NCBI GenBank assembly: GCA_963700955.1
Contig: CAVOZH010000003.1
Coordinates: forward strand, 124,001 to 188,000
Direction: 5' to 3'
From: Nocardioides_C sp963700955
Lineage (GTDB): Bacteria; Actinomycetota; Actinomycetes; Propionibacteriales; Nocardioidaceae
Length of the DNA: 64,000 bases
The notes under the pieces are model-generated. The model was not told where the DNA came from, did no database searches, and saw only the letters and a program-made list of their open reading frames with translations. This document shows, in pieces, positions 25,771-33,535 of this stretch (its first letter is position 1; every line of letters starts with the position of its first letter). Made by a program: the position numbers and the translations under genes.

Positions 25771-27168
25771 GTGAATCGCGTAGTGATCGTCGGTGGTGGA
25801 CCTGGTGGCTACGAGTCGGCGCTGGTCGCAGCGCAGCTCGGGGCGGAGGTCACCGTCGTCGACTCCGACGGGATCGGCGGCTCCGCCGTACTCACCGACT
25901 GCGTGCCCAGCAAGACCCTGATCGCCACGGCCGAGCTGATGGCGGACATGGGGGAGGCCGCCGAGCTCGGCATCTCTCTGGGCGGCCACGACGACGTCCC
26001 CGGTGGCACGGTCTCCGTGGACCTGCTGCGGGTGAACGAGCGGGTCAAGCGGCTCGCGATGGCGCAGTCGAGCGACGTCGAGCGGCGGCTGACCCGCGAG
26101 AAGGTCCGCGTCGTCCGCGGACGCGGCAGGCTCGACGGACCGCAGCAGGTCGTGGCGGAGCTCGCCGATGGCGGCACGGAGACGTTCCAGGCCGATGCCG
26201 TGCTGATCGCCACGGGAGCCAGCCCCCGCACCCTCGAGACCGCGCAGCCGGACGGCGAGCGGATCCTGAGCTGGGACCAGGTCTACGACCTCGAGGAGGT
26301 CCCCGAGCGGTTGATCGTGGTCGGCTCGGGCGTGACCGGTGCGGAGTTCGCCGGCGCCTACAACGCCCTGGGCATCGACGTCGTCCTCGTGTCGAGCCGG
26401 GACCGCGTCCTGCCGGGTGAGGACCCCGATGCGGCCGAGGTGCTCGAGCAGGTGTTCACCCGCCGCGGCATGACCGTGCTCTCGAAGTCCCGGATGGCGT
26501 CGGTGGTCCGCGACGGCGACTGCGTGAGGGTCACCCTCACCGACGGCCGGACCGTCGAGGGGTCGCACTGCCTGCTCGCCCTCGGCTCGATCCCGAACAC
26601 CTCCGGCATCGGTCTGGAGGAGTCGGGGGTGATCCTCAAGGACGGCGGGTTCGTCAACGTCGACCGGGTCTCACGTACGTCGGCCCGCGGCATCTACGCC
26701 GCGGGCGACTGCACCGGGGTGTTCATGCTGGCGTCCGTGGCGGCCATGCAGGGTCGCATCGCGATGTGGCACTTCCTCGGCGACGCGGTGCAGCCGCTCG
26801 ACCTCAAGGCGGTGTCCGCGAACGTGTTCACCGCGCCCGAGATCGCGACGGTGGGCTGGACCCAGAATGCTGTCGACGCGGGTGAGATCCAGGTCGAGAC
26901 GGTCATGCTGCCCTTGTCCGGCAACGCCCGAGCGAAGATGCAGGGCGTTCGCGACGGCTTCGTCAAGCTCTTCTGCCGACCAGGCACCGGCATCGTCGTC
27001 GGGGGCGTGGTCGTCGGCCCTCGTGCCAGCGAGCTCATCCACCCGGTCTCCATCGCGGTGTCGGAGAACCTGACCGCCGACCAGCTCGCTCAGGCGTTCA
27101 CGGTGTACCCGTCGATGAGTGGCTCGGTCGCCGAGGCAGCCCGGCGGCTGCACCGCTACCACGGCTAG
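25771..27168 (+). CDS. lpdA: NAD(P)H-quinone dehydrogenase, LpdA family
   Basis: 465-residue flavoprotein of the lipoamide-dehydrogenase fold, closely resembling M. tuberculosis LpdA, which reduces quinones. FAD motif VIVGGGPGGYE (5-15), second Rossmann motif VVGSGVTGAEF, GIYAAGDCTG near the flavin, and the dimerisation domain with YPSMSGSVAEAARRL. The redox disulfide is absent: the motif reads GGSAVLTDC, with Ala39 in place of the first Cys and only Cys44 kept. It is therefore not a true lipoamide dehydrogenase. GTG 25771 matches the short N-terminus of the family. The long upstream in-frame reading is antisense to the cyclotransferase gene. Confidence 0.93.
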   Translation: MNRVVIVGGGPGGYESALVAAQLGAEVTVVDSDGIGGSAVLTDCVPSKTLIATAELMADMGEAAELGISLGGHDDVPGGTVSVDLLRVNERVKRLAMAQSSDVERRLTREKVRVVRGRGRLDGPQQVVAELADGGTETFQADAVLIATGASPRTLETAQPDGERILSWDQVYDLEEVPERLIVVGSGVTGAEFAGAYNALGIDVVLVSSRDRVLPGEDPDAAEVLEQVFTRRGMTVLSKSRMASVVRDGDCVRVTLTDGRTVEGSHCLLALGSIPNTSGIGLEESGVILKDGGFVNVDRVSRTSARGIYAAGDCTGVFMLASVAAMQGRIAMWHFLGDAVQPLDLKAVSANVFTAPEIATVGWTQNAVDAGEIQVETVMLPLSGNARAKMQGVRDGFVKLFCRPGTGIVVGGVVVGPRASELIHPVSIAVSENLTADQLAQAFTVYPSMSGSVAEAARRLHRYHG

Positions 27169-27221
27169 CTGTACTCGGGGCAGCGGCTCGTGGCGTCAGG
27201 CGCTGCGGCGCCGGGTGTAGG

Positions 27222-28133
27222 TCAGAAACCGCCGAAGTCGCCGCCACCGAAGTCCCCGAAGCCGCCCCCGAAGTCCCCGCCACCGCCGAAGTCCCCGCCA
27301 CCGCTGTAGTCGCCACCGTCGCCACCAGCAGAGTCACCACCGTCGCCACCAGCAGAGTCGCCACCGTCGCCACCAGCAGAGTCGCCACCGTCACCACCGC
27401 TGTAGTCACCACCATCGCCGCCGGCGCCGAAGTCGGTGTCCCCACCCTCGACCGGGCCGCCGTCCCAGGTCGGTGAGAGCAGCGTGAGCAGCATGAAGGA
27501 CGGCAGCAGGTTGGACGCCGCGTAGGCACCGAAGTACCCCGTCGCCCAGGGGGAGTAGGCAGGCCCGGCCTGCCAGTACGGCACCCGCTGGTAGCCCTGC
27601 TGGACCGTGCGGATGTCGGGCTCCGCCCCTTGGCGCACCCTGTCGGCGTCGGCCGCGCAGACCGGAACCTGGCGCGGGATGCCGGCGGGCGGAGCCCACT
27701 CGATGTCCGTGGTGGAGGGGCCGTGGGCCGGGTTGAAGAAGCACGGAGGCCGACGAACGGGGAGCGGGTCGCCGCTCTTCCGGGCGAGCACGCAGGCGAC
27801 GGCGTACCTGCCGTCCTCGAGGGCCTGCGTCACGTGCTTGATGTGGTCCGGCTCGGTGGCCCGACGCAGTGTCTCCTTCGCCGACTCGTAGGAGTCGAGG
27901 GCCCGCTGGTAGTCCTGCCGCATCGGCTCGTCGAGCGCGGTGACGAGCATCTCCGTGTCGAGGCGCTGGAGCTCCTCACCGAAGCGCGTCACGTCCTCGT
28001 CAGCGACCTTGACGACGGCCGCGAGCTCGGCGGACCGGCGCTGCTCGAGCCGCACCCGCTGTTGCCGCCGCGATGCCGTCACGACGACGGCGAGGACTCC
28101 CACCACGACGAGCAGGACGATCAGGGTTTCCAT
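27222..28133 (-). CDS. Membrane protein with Gly/Asp-rich repeat tail, function unknown
   Basis: 303 residues. One N-terminal membrane helix (METLIVLLVVVGVLAVVVTA), a charged helical stretch, a middle region with CFFNPAHGPS and conserved Trp/Pro, a short hydrophobic segment (LLPSFMLLTLL), then a tail of about 85 residues that is almost entirely Gly, Asp, Ser and Phe. The tail contains three exact GGDGGDSA units. Similar proteins with a CFFNP-HGPS motif occur in Actinobacteria; I know no function. ATG 28133 has TACGCT seven nucleotides upstream; the ATG 21 nt earlier would fall inside that element. Confidence 0.75.
   Translation of the reverse strand: METLIVLLVVVGVLAVVVTASRRQQRVRLEQRRSAELAAVVKVADEDVTRFGEELQRLDTEMLVTALDEPMRQDYQRALDSYESAKETLRRATEPDHIKHVTQALEDGRYAVACVLARKSGDPLPVRRPPCFFNPAHGPSTTDIEWAPPAGIPRQVPVCAADADRVRQGAEPDIRTVQQGYQRVPYWQAGPAYSPWATGYFGAYAASNLLPSFMLLTLLSPTWDGGPVEGGDTDFGAGGDGGDYSGGDGGDSAGGDGGDSAGGDGGDSAGGDGGDYSGGGDFGGGGDFGGGFGDFGGGDFGGF
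27321..27392 (-). repeat. Three 24-bp tandem repeats in the Gly-rich tail
   Basis: Units at 27321-27344, 27345-27368 and 27369-27392 differ at one base and each encode eight residues (GGDGGDSA family). Diverged copies flank them. This is a coding minisatellite likely to vary in copy number. Confidence 0.85.
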
Positions 28134-28140
28134 GGCCCCG

Positions 28141-28146
28141 AGCGTA
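28141..28146 (-). promoter_or_regulatory. -10 element (TACGCT) for the Gly-rich protein gene
   Basis: Minus-strand TACGCT, 7 nt, ATG 28133. It argues for the internal ATG as the true start. Confidence 0.5.
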
Positions 28147-28196
28147 TCCGCCACCGGCGAATTAGCGGGGCGAACAGGTTATGTGGCGGCGTGACG

Positions 28197-28214
28197 AATT
28201 ACATCGATGTAATT
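28197..28214. promoter_or_regulatory. 18-bp perfect palindrome, candidate operator
   Basis: AATTACATCGATGTAATT is fully self-complementary and lies in an unusually AT-rich 195-bp gap between two divergent genes: 51 nt before the Gly-rich gene's -10 element and about 135 nt before spoIID/lytB. No known regulator motif was recognised. Confidence 0.6.
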
Positions 28215-28349
28215 ACTGCGACGTATTTAGAGGAAATGACTGTTCTGCGTACAGGAATATCCCCAGTGTGCGCATAATCTGCTGTTCACACCTGCAACAA
28301 CACTCACAATTTTCACGCGAAATCTTGACTCGGCCAGAGGGAGCTGCTG

Positions 28350-30044
28350 ATGGGTGCACGGGGGCGACTAACCGCCTTGGGGTTGGTTTCGGCGATGGTG
28401 GCCGGGACTCTTGGCTGGGTGCTCCCCACGGCACCGGCAGCGGCCGTGTCGACCGACCAGTCCTACTGGGTGCCGGTCGGCAAGAGAATCGTCGTCGAGG
28501 GCCACGGCTTCGGGCACGGCCACGGGATGTCGCAGTACGGCGCCCAGGGGGCTGCGCTCAAAGGCCTGTCCTACAAGGAGATCGTCGGCTTCTACTACCC
28601 GAGCACCGACTGGGGCAAGGTCAGCGGCACGGTCCGGGTGCTGATCACCGCTGACACGTCCGACGACGTCGTCGTCAGCCCCGTGGCGGGACTGAGCGTC
28701 CGCACGCTGAGCGACGGCGCCACCCACGCGCTGCCGGTCCGCGACGGCGTCTCCCGTTGGCGGCTGAACGTGGTCAAGGGACGGACGGTCGTCGATTTCT
28801 ACTCCGACCGGTGGCGGCGATTCGGTGCTACCTGGGCGAGACAGATCGCGGGCGACGCGGAATTCTTCGCCGACAAGCCGATTACGCTTTGGACGCCCTC
28901 CGGATCGAGGAGCTACCGAGGAATTCTCCGCGCCGCGTCACCGACGCGCGGATCGGCGACGCGCAATACGGTGAACATCGTCTCGATGGACCAGTACGTC
29001 ATGGGCGTCGTCCCCTCCGAGATGCCCGCTTCGTGGAGCCCGGAGGCGGTCAAGGCCCAGGCGGTCGCGGCGCGCACGTACGCCACCTGGTCACGCAACC
29101 AGAACTTCAGTCGCTACTACCAGATCTGCGACACCACGGCCTGCCAGGTGTACGGCGGAGCCGGCGCCGAGGACTCCCGGAGCAACGCAGCGGTTCTCGC
29201 CACCGCCAGGCAGATCCTGACCTACCAGGGCAGGACCGCGTTCACGCAGTTCTCGGCGAGCAGCGGCGGGTGGACCTCGGCGGGAAGTGTGCCCTACCTC
29301 CCGGCGAAGGAGGACCCCTACGACGGGTGGGACGGCAACTACGTCCACGACTGGTCGCTGACCGTCGACGCAGGCAAGCTCGAGCGCAGCTACCCGTCGA
29401 TCGGCACGCTCCAGCGGATCCGGGTCACCGACCGCGACGGCAACGGCGAGTGGCAGGGCCGCGTGACCTCGATCGTTCTCGACGGGAGCTCGGCCGACGT
29501 GACGATCACCGGCGACGCCTTCCGCTGGGCGTACGGCCTCCGCTCCAACTGGTTCTCCATCGAGCCGACGCCGATCATGACGCGCTGGACCCGGATCGGC
29601 GGCACACGGTCACAGCTCGGGGCGGTGCGAAGCGGTGAGTTCGCCGTAGCGTCGGGTGCGGCCCAGCTCTTCCAGCGCGGCCGGATCTTCTACTCGCCGA
29701 AGACCGGCGCGAAGGAGCTCTACGGCCCGATCCTCACGCGCTACCGCAAGGCCGGCGGCCCGTCGTCCACGCTCGGCTTCCCGCGGACTCCGGTGCGTCG
29801 TTGGGGCGCCAACAGCCTGGCGCGGTTCCAGAACGGCTCCATCTACCTGAAGGGGTCGACCGCTCCGGTCGTCGTCAGTGGTGCGATCGACAGGCGCTAC
29901 CTCGCCGAGGGCGGTTCCAGAAGCGGCCTGGGCTGGCCGACCTCGTCGAACTACAAGGTCACCGTCGGGCAGCGTGTCGACTTCGAGCACGGCTACATCG
30001 TCTGGAGCCGGAGGACCGGCGCCACCCGGGTCGTCAAGAGCTGA
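28350..30044 (+). CDS. Secreted SpoIID/LytB-domain protein with LGFP repeats
   Basis: 564 residues. Signal peptide (about 1-32, ending AAAVS). The SpoIID/LytB fold is shown by GHGFGHGHGMSQYGAQG near 52-68 and VVPSEMPASWSPEAVKAQAVAARTYA, the catalytic-region signature of peptidoglycan lytic enzymes and amidase enhancers. The C-terminal about 150 residues carry LGFP-type repeats (LGAV, TLGFPRTP, GLGWPTS), which anchor proteins to the mycolate or other outer wall. ATG follows AGAGGGAG. A cell-wall remodelling role outside the membrane is well supported; the exact bond cleaved is not. Confidence 0.9.
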   Translation: MGARGRLTALGLVSAMVAGTLGWVLPTAPAAAVSTDQSYWVPVGKRIVVEGHGFGHGHGMSQYGAQGAALKGLSYKEIVGFYYPSTDWGKVSGTVRVLITADTSDDVVVSPVAGLSVRTLSDGATHALPVRDGVSRWRLNVVKGRTVVDFYSDRWRRFGATWARQIAGDAEFFADKPITLWTPSGSRSYRGILRAASPTRGSATRNTVNIVSMDQYVMGVVPSEMPASWSPEAVKAQAVAARTYATWSRNQNFSRYYQICDTTACQVYGGAGAEDSRSNAAVLATARQILTYQGRTAFTQFSASSGGWTSAGSVPYLPAKEDPYDGWDGNYVHDWSLTVDAGKLERSYPSIGTLQRIRVTDRDGNGEWQGRVTSIVLDGSSADVTITGDAFRWAYGLRSNWFSIEPTPIMTRWTRIGGTRSQLGAVRSGEFAVASGAAQLFQRGRIFYSPKTGAKELYGPILTRYRKAGGPSSTLGFPRTPVRRWGANSLARFQNGSIYLKGSTAPVVVSGAIDRRYLAEGGSRSGLGWPTSSNYKVTVGQRVDFEHGYIVWSRRTGATRVVKS

Positions 30045-30057
30045 CCGAAGCGAGAGC

Positions 30058-30104
30058 GGCCGACGACGGTCGGGTTTCCCGGAGGAAACCCGCCGCCGTC
30101 GGCC
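30058..30104. terminator. Strong bidirectional terminator between convergent genes
   Basis: Long inverted repeat with about 20 paired bases: the arm starting GGCCGACG at 30058 pairs with CGTCGGCC ending at 30104, around a CGGA-type loop near 30079, with one mismatch and one bulge. It lies between the stops of spoIID/lytB (plus) and pyc (minus). Confidence 0.8.
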
Positions 30105-30138
30105 ACTCGTCAGGCCGTCGGGGACGCCGACGTGCAGC

Positions 30139-33100
30139 TCAGGCGGGGGTGATCACGAGTACGAGGTCGCCACCCTCGACCTGCTGGGTGCTCTGGATCG
30201 CGATGCGCTCGACGGTTCCGCCGACGGGGGCTGTGACGGAGGCCTCCATCTTCATCGCCTCGATCGTCGCCACCGTGTCACCGGCGCTGACGGTCGCTCC
30301 CTCCTCGACGGCGATCGTCACCGCGCCGTCGAAGGGAGCCGCGACCTGTCCCGGCTTGGAGGTGTCGGCCTTCTCCTGGGCAGGTACGTCGGAGGCCACC
30401 GAGCGGTCGCGCACGTTCACCGGCCTGAGCTGGCCGTTGATCGTGCACATCACCGTGCGGAATCCGCGCTCGTCGGGCTCGCTGACGGCCTGCACCCCGA
30501 GCAGGAGGCGCTTGCCCTCCTGGAGGTCCACCGCGTGCTCCTCGCCGGCCTGCATGCCGTAGAGGTAGAGCGTCGTGGGCAGCACCGAGAGGTCGCTGTA
30601 CTTCTCCCGCGACTCCTCGAAGTCCTTGGTCGGGCCGGGGAAGAGCAGCCGGTTCAGCGTCGCGCGACGATCCTGCGCCAGGCCGTGGCGCTCCTCGTCG
30701 GTCAGGTCAGCCACCGCGGGCTTGGTCCTGCGGCCGGCCAGCGCCTTGGTGCGGAACGGCTCGGGCCAGCCGCCCGGCGGGTCGCCGAGCTCTCCTGAGA
30801 GGAAGCCGACCACGGAGTCGGGGACGTCGAACTTGCCGGGCTCCTCCGCGAACTCCTTCGGGTCGGCGCCGACCGCGACGAGGTGCAGGGCGAGGTCGCC
30901 GACGACCTTGCTCGACGGGGTGACCTTGACCAGGTTGCCGAGGATGTCGTTCGCGGCGGCGTACATGTCCTCGATCTGCTCGAACTTCTCCCCGAGTCCC
31001 AGGGCGATCGCCTGCTGGCGCAGGTTCGACAGCTGGCCGCCCGGGATCTCGTGCGTGTAGACCCGTCCCGTGGGGGAGGGCAGCCCGGACTCGAAGGGTG
31101 CGTAGACCCGGCGCGTCGCCTCCCAGTAGGGCTCGAGGTCGCACACCGCCTTGAGGTCGAGACCCGTCTCCCGCTCGGAGTGGTCGGTCGTGGCGACGAG
31201 GGCGGAGAGCGGAGGCTGGCTCGTCGTTCCCGCCATCGAGGCGCACGCGGCGTCCACCGCGTCCACGCCCGCGTCGATCGCGGCGAGCAGTGTGGCGAGC
31301 TGGCCGCCGGGTGTGTCGTGGGTGTGCAGGTGGACGGGCAGGTCGAACCGGTCGCGCAGCGCGGTGACGAGCGTGCGCGCCGCGGGTGCCCGGAGCAGGC
31401 CGGCCATGTCCTTGATCGCGATGACGTGCGCACCGGCGTCGACGATGCGCTCGGCGAGGCGGAGGTAGTAGTCGAGCGTGTAGAGCTGCTCGTCAGGGCT
31501 CGACAGGTCGCCGGTGTAGCAGAGCGCGACCTCCGCGACCGTCGTACCCGTCTCCCGGACCGCCTCGATCGCCGGCCGCATCTGCTCGACGTCGTTGAGC
31601 GCGTCGAAGATCCGGAAGACGTCGATGCCGGTCGCCGCAGCCTCCTCGACGAAGGCACGCGTGACGTCGGTGGGGTACGGCGTGTAGCCGACGGTGTTAC
31701 GACCGCGCAGGAGCATCTGGAGGCAGATGTTCGGCACGGCCTGCCGGAGCTCCGCGAGCCGCTGCCAGGGGTCCTCGGACAGGAACCGGAGCGCGACGTC
31801 GTACGTCGCGCCGCCCCAGGCCTCGAGGCTCCACAGGTTCGGCGTCATCCGGGCGACGTGACCCGCGACCGTGAGGAAGTCGCGCGTGCGCACCCGGGTC
31901 GCGAGCAGCGACTGGTGCGCGTCGCGGAACGTGGTGTCGGTGACGGCAACGGCGTTCTGCTCGCGCAGCGCCCTGGCGAAGCCCTCAGGGCCGAGCGACA
32001 GCAGCTGCTGGCGGGTCCCGTCGGGGGCCGGCACGTCGAGGGCGAGGTCCGGGAGCTTGCTCGCGGGATCGACCGTGACCGGTGCCTTGCCGTGCGGCTG
32101 GTTCACGGTGACGTCGGCAAGGAAGGTCAGCAGCTTCGTGCCGCGGTCGGCCGAGGACCGGGCGGTGAGCAGCTGCGGGTGGTCCTCGATGAACGAGGTG
32201 GACAGCCGCCCGGCCCGGAAGTCCGGGTCGTCGAGGACCGCCTGGAGGAACGGGATGTTCGTCGCGACACCCCGGATCCGGAACTCCGCGACGGCCCGGC
32301 GCGCGCGCTCGACCGCGACCTCGAAGGTGCGCCCGCGGCAGGTCAGCTTGGTCAGCATCGAGTCGAAGTGCGCGCTGACCTCGGCCCCGGTGTACGTCGT
32401 GCCGCCGTCGAGGCGGACACCCGCTCCGCCAGGGGAGCGGTAGGTCGTGATCTTTCCCGTGTCGGGGCGGAACCCGTTGGCGGGGTCTTCCGTCGTGATC
32501 CGGCACTGCAGGGCCGCTCCACGCAGGACGATGCCGTCCTGGCGCAGGCCGAGGTCCTCCAGGGTCTCGCCGGAGGCGATCCGCATCTGCGAGCGGACCA
32601 GGTCCACGTCGGTGACCTCCTCGGTCACCGTGTGCTCGACCTGGATCCGTGGGTTCATCTCGATGAAGACGTAGGACCCGTCCTGCGCGAGGAGGAACTC
32701 GACGGTGCCGGCGTTGCGGTAGCCGATCTCCTTCGCGAACCGCACCGCGTCTGCGCAGATCCGGTCACGCAGGTCCGGGTCGAGGTTCGGGGCGGGGGCG
32801 ATCTCCACGACCTTCTGGTGCCGCCGCTGCACCGAGCAGTCGCGCTCGAACAGGTGGATGACGTCTCCGGCGGCGTCGGCGAGGATCTGCACCTCGATGT
32901 GACGCGGGTCCACGACCGCCTGCTCCACGAAGACCGTTGGGTCGCCGAAGGCGCTCTCGGCCTCCCGCATGCAGGTCTCGATGGCCTCGCGCAGCTTGTC
33001 GGGCTCGTCCACCCGTCGCATGCCGCGGCCGCCGCCACCGGCGACCGCCTTGACGAACAGCGGGTACGGGATGTCCGCGGTCGCCGCGACCAGAGTCTCC

Positions 33101-33522
33101 ACGTCGGTGCCCGGCTCGACCGAGGCGAGCGTGGGCACCCCCGCCTTCTTCGCGGCCGCGATCGCACGTGCCTTGTTGCCGGTGAGGGTGAGTACGTCGG
33201 AGGTGGGACCGATGAAGGTGATCCCGGCGTTCGCGCACGCCTCGGCCAGCTTGGGGTTCTCCGACAGGAAGCCGTAGCCGGGGTAGATCGCGTCGGCACC
33301 GGCCTTGACGGCGGTGGCGACGATGGTCTCCGGATCGAGGTAGGCCCGCACCGGGTGGCCGCGCTCGCCGATCTCGTAGGCCTCGTCGGCCTTCAGCCGG
33401 TGCTCCGACCCTCGGTCCTCGTAGGGAAAGACCGCCACCGTCTGGGCACCGAGCTCGTAGGCCGCCCGGAAGGCCCGGATGGCGATCTCACCTCGGTTGG
33501 CGACCAGGACCTTGTTGAACAT
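30139..33522 (-). CDS. pyc: Pyruvate carboxylase
   Basis: 1127-residue biotin enzyme making oxaloacetate from pyruvate, bicarbonate and ATP. Domain order: biotin carboxylase/ATP-grasp (about 1-450; KAVAGGGGRGMRRV, VEFLLAQDG), carboxyltransferase barrel (about 530-800; TTFRDAHQSLLATRVR, LHTHDTPGG metal ligands), allosteric linker, and C-terminal biotinyl domain with EAMKMEA near the end. ATG 33522 gives the standard MFNKVLVANRGEIA start and lies 13 nt after the acyl-CoA carboxylase alpha gene, so the two biotin enzymes are co-transcribed. The biotin ligase is at 51607. Confidence 0.97.
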   Translation of the reverse strand: MFNKVLVANRGEIAIRAFRAAYELGAQTVAVFPYEDRGSEHRLKADEAYEIGERGHPVRAYLDPETIVATAVKAGADAIYPGYGFLSENPKLAEACANAGITFIGPTSDVLTLTGNKARAIAAAKKAGVPTLASVEPGTDVETLVAATADIPYPLFVKAVAGGGGRGMRRVDEPDKLREAIETCMREAESAFGDPTVFVEQAVVDPRHIEVQILADAAGDVIHLFERDCSVQRRHQKVVEIAPAPNLDPDLRDRICADAVRFAKEIGYRNAGTVEFLLAQDGSYVFIEMNPRIQVEHTVTEEVTDVDLVRSQMRIASGETLEDLGLRQDGIVLRGAALQCRITTEDPANGFRPDTGKITTYRSPGGAGVRLDGGTTYTGAEVSAHFDSMLTKLTCRGRTFEVAVERARRAVAEFRIRGVATNIPFLQAVLDDPDFRAGRLSTSFIEDHPQLLTARSSADRGTKLLTFLADVTVNQPHGKAPVTVDPASKLPDLALDVPAPDGTRQQLLSLGPEGFARALREQNAVAVTDTTFRDAHQSLLATRVRTRDFLTVAGHVARMTPNLWSLEAWGGATYDVALRFLSEDPWQRLAELRQAVPNICLQMLLRGRNTVGYTPYPTDVTRAFVEEAAATGIDVFRIFDALNDVEQMRPAIEAVRETGTTVAEVALCYTGDLSSPDEQLYTLDYYLRLAERIVDAGAHVIAIKDMAGLLRAPAARTLVTALRDRFDLPVHLHTHDTPGGQLATLLAAIDAGVDAVDAACASMAGTTSQPPLSALVATTDHSERETGLDLKAVCDLEPYWEATRRVYAPFESGLPSPTGRVYTHEIPGGQLSNLRQQAIALGLGEKFEQIEDMYAAANDILGNLVKVTPSSKVVGDLALHLVAVGADPKEFAEEPGKFDVPDSVVGFLSGELGDPPGGWPEPFRTKALAGRRTKPAVADLTDEERHGLAQDRRATLNRLLFPGPTKDFEESREKYSDLSVLPTTLYLYGMQAGEEHAVDLQEGKRLLLGVQAVSEPDERGFRTVMCTINGQLRPVNVRDRSVASDVPAQEKADTSKPGQVAAPFDGAVTIAVEEGATVSAGDTVATIEAMKMEASVTAPVGGTVERIAIQSTQQVEGGDLVLVITPA

Positions 33523-33535
33523 CGCCACGCCGGCG

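Noticed and set aside
27321..27392. Regular 24-bp repeats, considered as a CRISPR array
   Set aside because: No spacers; repeats are adjacent, in frame and encode GGDGGDSA units of a protein tail.
28171..28180. CGAACAGGTT, considered as half of a LexA SOS box
   Set aside because: Second half does not match the actinobacterial CGAAC-N4-GTTCG pattern.
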